Notes: generated by a model from the letters alone, not told the origin. A DNA stretch of 48,160 bases from Aquabacterium sp. (GCA_004322345.1 SCTQ01000151.1:1-48160); one strand, 5' to 3'. Counted from the stretch's first letter, positions 18,756-29,699 are shown. Numbers and translations: made by a program.

Positions 18756-20071
18756 CGGGCGGCGCCTTCCACCTGCACGCCGAAGGCAGCCGCCACGCGC
18801 AGGGCCGACTTCAGGCCGTCCTCGTGGAAGCCGTAGCCGGTCCAGGCACCCGCATGCCAGGTGGCTCGGTGGCCCTGCAACTGCGGCAGGCGCGCCTGCG
18901 CGGCGACGGCGGCGTGGTCGAACAGCGGATGGGCGTAGTCCCAGCCGCCCAGCACCTGGCTGCGGGACGGCTCGATCGACGGGTTGAGCGTGAGGATCAC
19001 CGGCGTGGACACCGGCAGGCTCTGCAGCGGATTGAGCCAGTAGCTGACGCACACGGGGCGACCCCCGCCCTCGTCGGTGCGGCCCAGGTAGTTCCAGGCG
19101 GAGCGCACCTTGCGCAGCCGCGGCAGCAGGCGTTCGTCGGTGTGCAGCACCGCGCGGTTGGGCTGGTAGCGGAAGGCGCCGAGCGTGGCGCGTTCCTGCT
19201 CGTCTGCGTCGGCCAGCAGCGCCAGCGTGTCGGGCGCGTGGGTGGCGAAGACGACCGCGTCGTAGCGTTCGTCGCCATGGCGGCTGGACACGGTGACGCC
19301 GTCGCTGCCGCGGCGTACCAGCCGCACGGGGCTGGACAGCCGGACATCGGACAGCCCGGCCAGGATGCGCTGGACATAGCAGCGCGAGCCGCCCTTGACG
19401 GTGCGCCACTGCGGCCGTCCGGCGATCTGCAGCAGCCCGTGGTTGATGCAGAAGCGCAGGAAGGTCGCGGCGGGGAACTCCAGGGCCTGCGCGCTGGGGC
19501 TGGACCAGATGGCCGCGGCCATGGGCAGCAGATAGTCGTCCCGGAAGGCGTCGCCGTAGCGACCGTCTTGCAGCAGCTGCCCCAGGGATGTGCCACGCAC
19601 GCAGGCGGCTTCTAGGTTCGCCGCGGCGTGGCGATTGAAGCGCAGGATGTCGGACAGCATGCCGATGAAGCGCGGCGACAGCAGGCGTCGCCGCTGGGCG
19701 AACACCGTGTCCAGGCTGGTGCCGGACCATTCCAGCCGCCCGCCGTCCAGGCTCACGCCGAAGCTCATCGGGCTGGGGATGCTGGCGATGCCGAGTTCGT
19801 CGAACAGCGAGATCAGGTTCGGATAGGTGCGGTCGTTGAAGACCAGGAAGCCGGTGTCCACCGACAGCGGCCGTCCTTCCACCTCCACGTCCACCGTGTG
19901 GGCGTGGCCGCCGGCACGCCCCTCGGCCTCGAACAGCGTGACGCTGCAGCGGCCCGACAACAGCCTGGCGGCCGCCAGCCCGGAGATGCCCGAGCCGATG
20001 ACGGCCACGCGCCTGGCCGCTGGGCTGGCAGGGTGAGGTTGCTGGGCTTCGATGGCGGTACGGGTTATCAT
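18752..20071 (-). CDS. FAD-dependent oxidoreductase (amine-oxidase-like, COG2907 type)
   Basis: This 439-residue protein begins with a dinucleotide-binding motif (VAVIGSGISGLAAARLL, then Glu in LFEAEGRAGGHAHTV). Conserved segments of the family follow: VDTGFLVFNDRTYPNL, SFGVSLDGG, AAIWSSPSAQ, and the C-terminal FAD-contact region HAGAWTGYGFHEDGLKSA. Related proteins occur with DUF1365 and CFA-like genes, where they are thought to desaturate or oxidise acyl chains; this is family context, not proof. It is the first gene of a four-gene operon and diverges from a TetR gene across 49 bases that hold a palindrome. Confidence 0.88.
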   Translation of the reverse strand: MITRTAIEAQQPHPASPAARRVAVIGSGISGLAAARLLSGRCSVTLFEAEGRAGGHAHTVDVEVEGRPLSVDTGFLVFNDRTYPNLISLFDELGIASIPSPMSFGVSLDGGRLEWSGTSLDTVFAQRRRLLSPRFIGMLSDILRFNRHAAANLEAACVRGTSLGQLLQDGRYGDAFRDDYLLPMAAAIWSSPSAQALEFPAATFLRFCINHGLLQIAGRPQWRTVKGGSRCYVQRILAGLSDVRLSSPVRLVRRGSDGVTVSSRHGDERYDAVVFATHAPDTLALLADADEQERATLGAFRYQPNRAVLHTDERLLPRLRKVRSAWNYLGRTDEGGGRPVCVSYWLNPLQSLPVSTPVILTLNPSIEPSRSQVLGGWDYAHPLFDHAAVAAQARLPQLQGHRATWHAGAWTGYGFHEDGLKSALRVAAAFGVQVEGAAR

Positions 20072-20076
20072 CGAAA

Positions 20077-20101
20077 CCAGTATGGCATAAACGTTTACTG
20101 G
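20077..20101. promoter_or_regulatory. Candidate TetR operator between the FAD operon and tetR
   Basis: The 49-base divergent gap is AT-rich against its surroundings. It contains CCAGTA (20077-20082) mirrored by TACTGG (20096-20101), and inside this a perfect 10-bp palindrome TAAACGTTTA (20088-20097). A TetR dimer bound here could control both directions. Promoter boxes must overlap this site because the gap is so short. Confidence 0.55.
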
Positions 20102-20120
20102 CTAGTAGCGACAATTCCTT

Positions 20121-20732
20121 ATGGGTATCATCAAGCGCCTCAGCTTCAAGGATCAGACCTTCCAGCTCCGCGAGACGGCGATCCTCGAGGCCACGACGCG
20201 CATCCTGTCGACCAAGGGCTTCGACCTGATGACGATGGACGACGTGGCCGCGGAGGTGGGCATCTCCAAGCCGGTGCTCTACAAGCACTTCAAGTCGAAG
20301 GAGGAATTGGCGGGCGCAGCCATGATCGGGCTGCTCGAAGGCGCGCTGGGCGTGCTGGACGAGCGCGCAGCCGAACGCCCGCTGGACCAGATCACCGGGC
20401 TGCTGGGCTGGGCGATCCGCCTGCGGCTGTCCGGCGGCATGCCGCTGCTGCCGTCCACCAGCTCGCACGTGCGGTCGATGCTGATGCGCAACCTGGGCTA
20501 CGTGGCCGTGGCGATCAAGTTCCACAACCGCATGAAGAAGATCGTGCGCGAGGCCAAGCGCCAGGGCGCGCTGGCCAAGGACCTGCCGGAGGACGCCATC
20601 CTCTTCAGCATCTATGCCCGCACCTGCGACCCCGCGGTGGACTACCTGCGCCTGTACACCAAGCTGGACGACGAGCAGATCGTGCGGCACATGCTGCAGG
20701 TCTGCATGACGGGCCTGACGCAGCCGGCATGA
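20121..20732 (+). CDS. TetR/AcrR family transcriptional regulator
   Basis: This 203-residue DNA-binding regulator has an N-terminal helix-turn-helix: ILEATTRILSTKGFDLMTMD followed by VAAEVGISKPVLYKHFKSKE (about residues 20-62). The C-terminal part is helical and should hold the ligand pocket; its ligand is unknown, but a fatty acid or oxidised lipid is a reasonable guess from the neighbours. It diverges from the FAD-DUF1365-Cfa-SDR operon and probably represses it and itself. The Shine-Dalgarno in front of the ATG is weak. The DUF2177 gene follows after 13 bases. Confidence 0.88.
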   Translation: MGIIKRLSFKDQTFQLRETAILEATTRILSTKGFDLMTMDDVAAEVGISKPVLYKHFKSKEELAGAAMIGLLEGALGVLDERAAERPLDQITGLLGWAIRLRLSGGMPLLPSTSSHVRSMLMRNLGYVAVAIKFHNRMKKIVREAKRQGALAKDLPEDAILFSIYARTCDPAVDYLRLYTKLDDEQIVRHMLQVCMTGLTQPA

Positions 20733-20745
20733 GGGAGCGCAGCCC

Positions 20746-21174
20746 GTGAAAGACCCGTCTTCCTTCGCCTGGTCCTGGCAGCAGGGCACCGCGGCCTACG
20801 TGGCGGCGCTGCTCGTGGTGGGCTTGCTCGACGCGCTGTGGCTGGGCTGGCTGATGCGGGACTTCTATCGCCGGGAGTTCGGCGACCTGATGGCGCCGTC
20901 GGTGCGCATGCTGCCGGCGCTGCTGTTCTACCTGGGTTATCCGCTGGGCATCCTCGCGCTGTCCCTTCATCCCCAGCCCTCGACGATGGCAGAGGCCGCC
21001 TGGCGCGGCGCGGCGCTGGGCCTGGTCGCCTATGGCGTCTATGACCTGACCAACCTGGCGACCTTGCGGGGCTGGAGCCTCAGGCTGGCGATGGTGGACG
21101 TGCTGTGGGGTGTCGCGGTTTCATGCGCGGCCGCCACGGCTGCCTGGCTGGCCCTGGTGCGCCTGGCGCGCTGA
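20746..21174 (+). CDS. DUF2177 family membrane protein
   Basis: This 142-residue inner-membrane protein has four predicted TM segments. It carries DUF2177 signs: LLDALWLGWLMRDFYRREFG near the start, FYLGYPLGILALS, and YGVYDLTNLATLRGWSLRLA then DVLWG near the end. The function is unknown. DUF2177 genes are found near the FAD/DUF1365/Cfa set in other proteobacteria, which supports joint function. The start is GTG at 20746 with GGGAG upstream; it is co-directional with tetR and probably in its transcript. Confidence 0.82.
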   Translation: MKDPSSFAWSWQQGTAAYVAALLVVGLLDALWLGWLMRDFYRREFGDLMAPSVRMLPALLFYLGYPLGILALSLHPQPSTMAEAAWRGAALGLVAYGVYDLTNLATLRGWSLRLAMVDVLWGVAVSCAAATAAWLALVRLAR

Positions 21175-21181
21175 CCTGCCT

Positions 21182-21200
21182 GCGGCCGGCCTCCGGCCGC
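21182..21200 (+). terminator. GC hairpin after the DUF2177 gene, possible terminator
   Basis: GCGGCCGG and CCGGCCGC form an 8-bp stem around a three-base loop, eight bases after the DUF2177 stop. No T run follows, so it would be a weak intrinsic terminator or an RNA-stabilising hairpin. Confidence 0.35.
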
Positions 21201-21321
21201 CCGCGGGAGCCTGTGCCTCGCGTGTTTCCTTATGACGATCGTGCGAGCCCTTCGGGCGATGGCAGTCGCGGGTTTCTGTGAAACTCCGCTGCCTGTCGCC
21301 AGCGTCCCCGCGCTTCCCACC

Positions 21322-22365
21322 ATGCAGATGATCCGCCGCATCCTCGTTCGCCATTGGCGCCCCGTGCTGGCCTGTGCCGCGCTCGCCGTCGCCGGCAGCG
21401 CCCACGCCGGCGCCACGCTCGACGCCATCCGCAAACGCGGCGAGCTGCTGTGCGGCGTCAGCACGGGCGTGGCGGGCCTCTCGGCGCCCGACAGCACAGG
21501 CAGGTGGACGGGCCTGGACGCCGACGTCTGCCGCGCCCTGGCCGCGGCCGTGCTCAAGGATGCGCAGAAGGTGCGCTTCGTGCCGCTGAACACGCAGCAG
21601 CGCTTCGCGGCGCTGCAGTCCGCGCAAGTGGACATCCTCTCGCGCGGCACCACCTGGACGCTGACGCGCGACGCCTCGCTGGGCTTCCACTTCGCCGCCA
21701 TCACCTACTACGACGGCCAGGGCTTCCTGGTGCCGAAGAAGCTCAAGCTCAAGAGCGCGAAGGAGCTCGACGGCGCGGCCGTCTGCCTGCAGACCGGCAC
21801 CACGACGGAGAAGACGCTGGCCGACTTCGCGCGCGCGAACAGGATCAAGGTCAAGCCCGTCGTCTTCGAGGGCTTCGAGGCCGCCTACAAGGCCTTCTTC
21901 AGCGGACGCTGCCAGGCCTACACCACCGACGTCACCGGCCTGGCCAGCCTGCGCTCCAAGGAGTCGAAGACGCCCGACGACTACGTCATCCTGCCCGAGC
22001 TGATCTCCAAGGAGCCGCTGGGCCCGCTGGTGCGTCGCGGCGACGACGACTGGTTCGCCATCGTGAAGTGGACGGTCTTCGCGCTGGTCGAGGCCGAGGA
22101 GCTGGGCGTCAAGCAGGGCAACGCGGCCCAGCTCAAGGGCAGCTCGCAGGATCCGTCGGTGCAGCGCTTCCTCGGCGTCTCCGAGGACACCGGCAAGCTG
22201 CTGGGCCTGGACCGCGAATGGGCCCTGCGCGCGGTCAGCGCCGCCGGCAACTACGGCGAGATCTTCGAGCGCAACCTGGGCAGCGGCTCGAAGCTGTTGC
22301 TGCCGCGCGGCGCGAACCGCCTGTGGAGCCAGGGCGGCCTGGTCTACGCGCCGCCCCTGAGGTGA
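21322..22365 (+). CDS. aapJ: Amino-acid ABC transporter substrate-binding protein, AapJ/BztA type
   Basis: This 347-residue periplasmic binding protein has a signal peptide (MQMIRRILVRHWRP, then a hydrophobic core, cut after AHA near 30). The ATG at 21322 is preferred over one 90 bases upstream because the signal peptide starts there. Family signs are IRKRGELLCGVSTGVAGLSA, GLDADVCRALAAAV, SRGTTWTLTRD, VCLQTGTTTEKTL, CQAYTTDVTGLAS and YVILPELISKEPLGP. AapJ/BztA proteins bind general L-amino acids such as Glu, Gln, Asp and Asn. The stop overlaps the GTG of the first permease gene. Length fits the family. Confidence 0.9.
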   Translation: MQMIRRILVRHWRPVLACAALAVAGSAHAGATLDAIRKRGELLCGVSTGVAGLSAPDSTGRWTGLDADVCRALAAAVLKDAQKVRFVPLNTQQRFAALQSAQVDILSRGTTWTLTRDASLGFHFAAITYYDGQGFLVPKKLKLKSAKELDGAAVCLQTGTTTEKTLADFARANRIKVKPVVFEGFEAAYKAFFSGRCQAYTTDVTGLASLRSKESKTPDDYVILPELISKEPLGPLVRRGDDDWFAIVKWTVFALVEAEELGVKQGNAAQLKGSSQDPSVQRFLGVSEDTGKLLGLDREWALRAVSAAGNYGEIFERNLGSGSKLLLPRGANRLWSQGGLVYAPPLR

Positions 22366-23363
22366 ACGCAGGCACCGGCATCCCCCGGCAAGGCCGCCCC
22401 TGGTTGGGCTGGCTGGGCCAGGGCCTGCTGGTCGCCGCGCTGGCGCTGGCCGCGTGGTGGCTGGTCCAGCACGCGCTGGGCGAGCTGCGTGCGCGTGGCG
22501 CGCAGGCCGGCTTCGACATCTTCGACGACCCCGCCGGCTTCCAGATCGGCGAGGGCTGGCTGGCCGGTGAGTCCACCCACGCGCTGTGGCGCGCCTTCCT
22601 GGCGGGCGTGCTCAACACCCTGCGCGTCGCGCTGCCGGCCATCCTGCTGACGACCCTCGTGGGCACGCTGATCGGCGTCGGCCGCCTGTCGCGCAATCCG
22701 CTGGCACGCGGGCTGTCCACGGCCTACGTGGAGACCATCCGCAACGTGCCCATGCTGGTCCAGCTGCTGATGGCGTACTTCGCGCTGACCCACCTGCTGC
22801 CCGATGCGATGGAGCCACTGCGGCTGGCGCCGGGCTGGTACCTCAGCAAGGGCGGGCTGGCCTTTCCCTGGCCGGTGTTCGAGGCCGGACACGCGTGGCC
22901 GCAGCTGAGCCTGCCGGAGGTCGGCCGCTTCAACGTCACCGGCGGCGCCGCGATCACGCCGGAGTACCTGGCCGTGCTGCTGGCGCTGAGCCTCTACACC
23001 GCCAGCTTCGTCGCCGAGATCGTGCGCGCGGGCATCGAGTCCGTACCCGCCGGGCAGGTGGCGGCCTCGCGTGCGCTGGGCTTGAGCGGGGCGCAGCAGC
23101 TGCGCTTCGTCGTACTGCCGCAGGCGCTGCGCGCCATCGTGCCCTCGATGGGCAACCAGTACCTCAACCTGGCGAAGAACTCCTCGCTGGGCGTCGCGGT
23201 CGGCTATCCGGAGCTGGTGTCGGTGACCCACACGGCGCTGAACCAGACAGGCCGCGCCTTCGAATGCATCGCGGTGATGATGGCGGTGTACCTGCTGCTG
23301 TCGCTGCTGATCGCGGCGGCCGTCGGCGGCTGGAACATGCGCGTCTCGCGCTGGGCCCGGTGA
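22362..23363 (+). CDS. aapQ: Amino-acid ABC transporter permease, AapQ/BztB type
   Basis: This 333-residue inner-membrane permease starts at a GTG that overlaps the aapJ stop. An N-terminal TM (LGQGLLVAALALAAWWLV) is followed by the typical periplasmic segment ARGAQAGFDIFDDPAGFQIG, then NTLRVALPAILLTTLVG, the IRNVPMLVQLL motif, and the EAA loop (ASRALGLSGAQQLRFVVLPQ) that contacts the ATPase. It is shorter than the roughly 400 residues usual for AapQ; the loss seems to be in the middle, before ITPEYLAVLLALSLYTASF. It should pair with AapM to form the channel. Confidence 0.88.
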   Translation: MNAGTGIPRQGRPWLGWLGQGLLVAALALAAWWLVQHALGELRARGAQAGFDIFDDPAGFQIGEGWLAGESTHALWRAFLAGVLNTLRVALPAILLTTLVGTLIGVGRLSRNPLARGLSTAYVETIRNVPMLVQLLMAYFALTHLLPDAMEPLRLAPGWYLSKGGLAFPWPVFEAGHAWPQLSLPEVGRFNVTGGAAITPEYLAVLLALSLYTASFVAEIVRAGIESVPAGQVAASRALGLSGAQQLRFVVLPQALRAIVPSMGNQYLNLAKNSSLGVAVGYPELVSVTHTALNQTGRAFECIAVMMAVYLLLSLLIAAAVGGWNMRVSRWAR

Positions 23364-24499
23364 TGAGCGCCCCTCGGTCAACGGGTACGTGGCCCGATCC
23401 CCCGGGGGGATACGGGCCGGCTTGGGGCGGCCCGGCGCTCGGCCCGTCGCCGCCTCCGCCCCCGAGGCCTGCCGCCAGACTGGTCACGGCCTTCGCCAAC
23501 CCTGCGCAGGCGGCGCTGACCTTCCTGCTGGCCGCCTTGCTGGCCTGGGCCGGCTGGAGCGTCTGGGGCTGGGCCGTGACGCATGCCGTGTGGCACGCGG
23601 ACGCCGCGGCTTGCGACGCGCCGGGTGGGCAGGGCGCCTGCTGGGGCGTGGTGCCGGAAAAGCTGCGCGCCATGCTCTTCGGCCGCTATCCGCCCGCGCA
23701 GCAATGGCGGGCCGGCGCGGCCACCGCCGTGCTGCTGGCGCTGGTGGGCCTGAGTGCCTGGCCGCGCTGCTGGCGCGCGGCCCTGCTGGTGCCGCTGTGG
23801 CTCCTCGGCCTGCTGCTGGCCCTGGCGCTGCTGGGCGGCGGTGTCGCCGGCCTGCCGGCGGTGCCCACGCGCGACTGGGGTGGCCTGCCGCTGACCTTGC
23901 TGCTGACCATCGCCGGCCTGATCGCCGCCTTCCCGCTGGCCGTGCTGCTGGCGCTGGCGCGCCGTTCGCCCTGGCCGGCTGCGCGCACGCTCAGCCGGCT
24001 CTATGTGGAGCTGGTGCGCGGGGTGCCGCTGATCTCGGTGCTCTTCATGGCCTCCTTCCTGCTGCCGCTGCTGCTGCCGGCCAGCTGGCAGGCCGACGTG
24101 CTGCTGCGCGTGTTCGTCGCGCTGGCGCTGTTCGTCGCGGCCTACCTGTCGGAGGTGATACGCGGCGGCCTGCAGGCCGTGCCGCAGGGGCAGCTGGCGG
24201 CGGCGCGCGCGCTGGGGCTGTCACGCTGGCAGCAGCAGCGCCTGGTCGTGCTGCCGCAGGCGCTGCGCGCGGTGCTGCCGTCCATCGTCAACGTGGCCAT
24301 CGGCGTGCTGAAGGACACCTCGCTGGTGACGGTGGTCAGCCTCTACGACCTCACCGGCGCGCTGCAGCTGGCCCTGGGCGGCGACCCGGTGTGGCGGCCG
24401 TACTACCTGGAGGGCTACCTCTTCGTCGCGCTGCTGTACTGGGCGATGTGCTTCGGCCTGTCGCGCTACGGGCGCTGGATGGAGCGACACTGGCGCTGA
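23363..24499 (+). CDS. aapM: Amino-acid ABC transporter permease, AapM/BztC type
   Basis: This 378-residue permease has a Pro/Gly-rich cytoplasmic N-terminus, about eight TM segments, the LVRGVPLISVLFMASF motif and an EAA loop (AARALGLSRWQQQRLVVLPQ). WWGVV-like sequence (CWGVVPEKLRAMLFGRYP) is typical of AapM. The ATG overlaps the aapQ stop by one base. The next gene is a phosphatase, so the ATP-binding subunit AapP that normally completes the operon is absent here; the permease pair must borrow an ATPase or be idle. Confidence 0.88.
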   Translation: MSAPRSTGTWPDPPGGYGPAWGGPALGPSPPPPPRPAARLVTAFANPAQAALTFLLAALLAWAGWSVWGWAVTHAVWHADAAACDAPGGQGACWGVVPEKLRAMLFGRYPPAQQWRAGAATAVLLALVGLSAWPRCWRAALLVPLWLLGLLLALALLGGGVAGLPAVPTRDWGGLPLTLLLTIAGLIAAFPLAVLLALARRSPWPAARTLSRLYVELVRGVPLISVLFMASFLLPLLLPASWQADVLLRVFVALALFVAAYLSEVIRGGLQAVPQGQLAAARALGLSRWQQQRLVVLPQALRAVLPSIVNVAIGVLKDTSLVTVVSLYDLTGALQLALGGDPVWRPYYLEGYLFVALLYWAMCFGLSRYGRWMERHWR

Positions 24500-24515
24500 T
24501 CACGAGGACGAGCAC

Positions 24516-25082
24516 ATGCAGCTGTACGTGGCCAGACACGGCGAGACCGAACTCAACGCGCAGCAGCGCTACCAGGGCAGCAGCGACTATCCGCTGAACG
24601 AGCAGGGCCTGGCCCAGGCCCGCGAGCTGGCCGCGCGCCTGCCCGCGGGCATCACGCGCGTGGTGGCTTCGCCGCTGCTGCGCGCCCAGCAGACGGCGCA
24701 GGCGGTGTCCGACCGGACGGGCGTGCCCGTCGTGACCATCGCCGGTTTCCGCGAGCGCTGCTACGGCGCCTTCGAGGGCCTCAATCGCGAGCAGACCATC
24801 GAGCGCTACCCGGACCTGATCGCGCGCCGCATCGCCCAGCAATGGGACGACGCCCCGCCCGGCGGGGAGACCATGCGGCAGGCAGTCGGCCGCGTCGAGC
24901 AGGCCTTGCTGGACCTGCACGCGCAGCAGCAAGGCCAGGTGGTGCTGCTGGTGGCCCACGGCTTCGTCGCCCGCGCCGTGCGCTGGCTGCTGCTGCGCGC
25001 CGCCGAGGACGCCTTTTATGCCGAGCCCATGATCGACAACTGCGAGTTCCAGCATTACCCGCTGGTTCGGCCCTGGCGATGA
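24516..25082 (+). CDS. Histidine phosphatase family protein
   Basis: This 188-residue enzyme belongs to the histidine phosphatase (phosphoglycerate mutase-like) superfamily. The phosphorylated His is in VARHGETELNAQQRYQG near the start (RHG at about 7-9), the second Arg in SPLLRAQQTAQ, the acid/base Glu in FRERCYGAFEG, and the second His in LLVAHGFVARAV. It should remove phosphate from a small molecule; the substrate is not evident. GAGGA precedes its ATG. Its stop overlaps the next gene, a HAD phosphatase, by four bases, so two phosphatases are made together. Confidence 0.88.
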   Translation: MQLYVARHGETELNAQQRYQGSSDYPLNEQGLAQARELAARLPAGITRVVASPLLRAQQTAQAVSDRTGVPVVTIAGFRERCYGAFEGLNREQTIERYPDLIARRIAQQWDDAPPGGETMRQAVGRVEQALLDLHAQQQGQVVLLVAHGFVARAVRWLLLRAAEDAFYAEPMIDNCEFQHYPLVRPWR

Positions 25083-25744
25083 GCGCGCCGCGCTTCGATG
25101 CGGTCGTCTTCGACATGGATGGCCTGCTGATCGACTCCGAGCGGCCCATACGCGATGCCTGGATCGAGGTCACCGCGCAGGCCGGGCGCCCGTTGACGGC
25201 CGAGGACTACCTCGGCGTGATCGGCACCGGCATCGAACGCGCGCGTCCCCACCTGCAGGCCCTGCTCGGCGAAGGCCTGCTCTACGACGACGTGCGCGAG
25301 CGCGTGCGGCTGAGGCTGCTGGAGCGCTACGGCCAGACCGGCTATGCACCCAAGCCCGGTGCGCGCGAGCTGCTGGGCTGGTTGCAGGAGCGTGGCGTGC
25401 CTTGCGGCGTGGCCTCATCCACCTACCTGCCCGAGATCGAGCGGCGCCTCGGCCTCGTCGGCTTTCTGCCGTCCCTGCAGGCCGTGGCCGGCGGCGACGA
25501 GGTCGAGCATCCCAAGCCCCAGCCCGACGTCTACCTGCTGGCCGCGCGCCGCCTGGGCGTGGACCCGGCGCGCTGCCTGGCCTTCGAGGACACGGAGACC
25601 GGCTCGCGTGCGGCGATGGCCGCGGGCATGCAGGTGGTCGTCGTGCCCGACCTCAAGCCGCCGGGGGCGGCGCTGGCTCCGCTGATGATGCTGGGGTCGC
25701 TCGCCGACGTGCTGGTGCATCTGCCGGGATGGTTCGCCCGCTAG
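25079..25744 (+). CDS. HAD family hydrolase (beta-phosphoglucomutase-like)
   Basis: This 221-residue enzyme has all HAD motifs: motif I FDMDGLLIDSE with the nucleophile Asp near residue 12, motif II Ser in GVASSTY, motif III Lys in HPKPQPDVYLLAA, and motif IV in AFEDTETGSRAA. The helical cap between motifs I and II is the type found in phosphoglucomutase-like and phosphoglycolate-like phosphatases. The nucleophile and acid Asp pair argues for phosphatase or phosphomutase activity on a small sugar phosphate or similar. It is coupled to the histidine phosphatase upstream. Confidence 0.9.
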   Translation: MSAPRFDAVVFDMDGLLIDSERPIRDAWIEVTAQAGRPLTAEDYLGVIGTGIERARPHLQALLGEGLLYDDVRERVRLRLLERYGQTGYAPKPGARELLGWLQERGVPCGVASSTYLPEIERRLGLVGFLPSLQAVAGGDEVEHPKPQPDVYLLAARRLGVDPARCLAFEDTETGSRAAMAAGMQVVVVPDLKPPGAALAPLMMLGSLADVLVHLPGWFAR

Positions 25745-25787
25745 TGTGGTGCGCCACACCAGGCCTGTGCATCGGCCTGCGCGGGCT

Positions 25788-26309
25788 TCATGCCGTCACC
25801 AGGCGCCGATCGGCGCGAGCCACTTCGAGCACCGCCCGCAGGTCGATCCGCAACGCGGCCAGCGGCGACCGCCCGCCCAGCGCGGCGTCGGGCTGCAGGA
25901 ACCAGGTGGCGAGGGTCCATCCGTCGAATGCCGGCATCAGCTCGGCCAGCACCGCGCGCGAGCCCGGGTTGACCAGCAGGTCGCGGCCCAGGAACTGGAA
26001 CATCGGTACCCAGTTCGTGTCGCGCCAGGGGAAGCTGACGATGCTGCCCCAGACGATCAACCGCTCCACGCTGAAGCTTTCGTGGCTGCGTCGACCCGCC
26101 AGGCGCGACGAGAACTGGCTGACGTCCCCGATGCCGCCGCTGTTGCGGTAGGCGCGGCAGATCGACAGGAAACCCAGGTCGCTCGGGCCCACGCGCATGG
26201 CGTGCGCCAGCGCCGGTTTCAGCCGCGGCGCCGGCAGGCGTGGCGGGGCGAAGGGCAGGATGTCGGCGGCAGAGGCTGCGAGTTGCGGAATCGTGGGAAC
26301 GGCGCGCAT
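25788..26309 (-). CDS. Hypothetical protein with possible MbcA/ParS-like C-terminus
   Basis: This 173-residue protein is preceded by GGAGG six bases before the ATG at 26309; longer in-frame versions lack a ribosome site. I do not know the family. The C-terminal part (FDGWTLATWFLQPDAALGGR, then SPLAALRIDLRAVLEVARAD) resembles the toxin-binding domain of MbcA/ParS/Xre antitoxins, which contains a W-L...P...L.G..P...L pattern. The N-terminus is Pro/Ala-rich with no visible helix-turn-helix. The middle contains SICRAYRNSGGIGDVSQFSS. No RES-type toxin gene lies beside it. The similarity is a hint only. Confidence 0.55.
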   Translation of the reverse strand: MRAVPTIPQLAASAADILPFAPPRLPAPRLKPALAHAMRVGPSDLGFLSICRAYRNSGGIGDVSQFSSRLAGRRSHESFSVERLIVWGSIVSFPWRDTNWVPMFQFLGRDLLVNPGSRAVLAELMPAFDGWTLATWFLQPDAALGGRSPLAALRIDLRAVLEVARADRRLVTA

Positions 26310-26468
26310 GGGTGAACCTCCGGGGCAGGAGAAGGAGCGGCCCCCGGGGGGGCCGGACGGAGGTGCACGGTGATCGGGGCCGGCAGACGTGTCTGTTCGC
26401 TTGCGCACACAAGCCTGTGACGAGCGCCGGGCGGCGAAGGGGGCGCCTGCGTCCGGCGACTGCCCGGA

Positions 26469-27062
26469 TCAGGCCTGGCCGGGGAGCATGGCGACCAGGA
26501 AACCCTGGCCGGCGGGCTCGGCACACGCCGATGCATGAATCCGGCTGGAGCCCGCCCCCCGCCCGGCCAGCTCCAGCGGGCAACTGCCCTGAGCCTGCCC
26601 CTGGCCCACCCGCGCCAGCAGGGCGTGCAGCGCATCGGCACTCGCCGGCGTGAGAAAGCCGGCCAGGGCGCAGCCGAGGAGGGCCTCCCGCTCCAGGCCG
26701 AGCAACTGCGCGCCCAGCAGGTTCAGGTCGTGCAAGGTGGTGTCCGCTGCGATGGCGAAGCAGCCCACCGGCGCATGGTCGTAGAGCTCGGTGCGGCGCC
26801 GCAGGTCCGCCTCCAGCTCGATGCGCGAGCTGCGCAGTTCCTCGGCCTGCATGTCCAGCTCGACCTGGTGCACCTGCAACTCGTGCAGCAGCGTGAGTGC
26901 GTCCTCGACGGTGGATGGGGAGGAGACCAGCTGGTGAAGCACGCCCAGCGCTGCCGCGGCGTCGGAGGGCAGGCGCCGCGAGCTGCCCCTGACGTTCAGG
27001 CGCGCCAGCGCGCGCAGGCGCAGCTCCTGCGAATCGGTCAAGTCGTCGTGTGGGCTGGACAT
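26469..27062 (-). CDS. PAS-domain protein paired with the CheB/CheR hybrid
   Basis: This 197-residue protein starts with helical sequence. A coiled region (LLHELQVHQVELDMQAEELR, about 60-95) leads into a PAS domain (ELYDHAPVGCFAIAADTTLH, NLLGAQLLGLEREALLG). There is no kinase or output domain, so it is probably a sensor or adaptor for its partner. It lies 38 bases after the CheB/CheR gene and has its own GGAGG site; the same order of a CheB/CheR/PAS hybrid then a short PAS protein is common in Burkholderiales. The ligand is unknown. Confidence 0.8.
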   Translation of the reverse strand: MSSPHDDLTDSQELRLRALARLNVRGSSRRLPSDAAAALGVLHQLVSSPSTVEDALTLLHELQVHQVELDMQAEELRSSRIELEADLRRRTELYDHAPVGCFAIAADTTLHDLNLLGAQLLGLEREALLGCALAGFLTPASADALHALLARVGQGQAQGSCPLELAGRGAGSSRIHASACAEPAGQGFLVAMLPGQA

Positions 27063-27100
27063 GGGGGCCTCCGTCGCGGCAGGCAGGCCGCCATCCGACT

Positions 27101-29653
<2,553 letters not shown>

Positions 29654-29699
29654 GCACGGGCAATTCGCCTCGAGGAGGCGCGGCGATGGTACGTCACGC

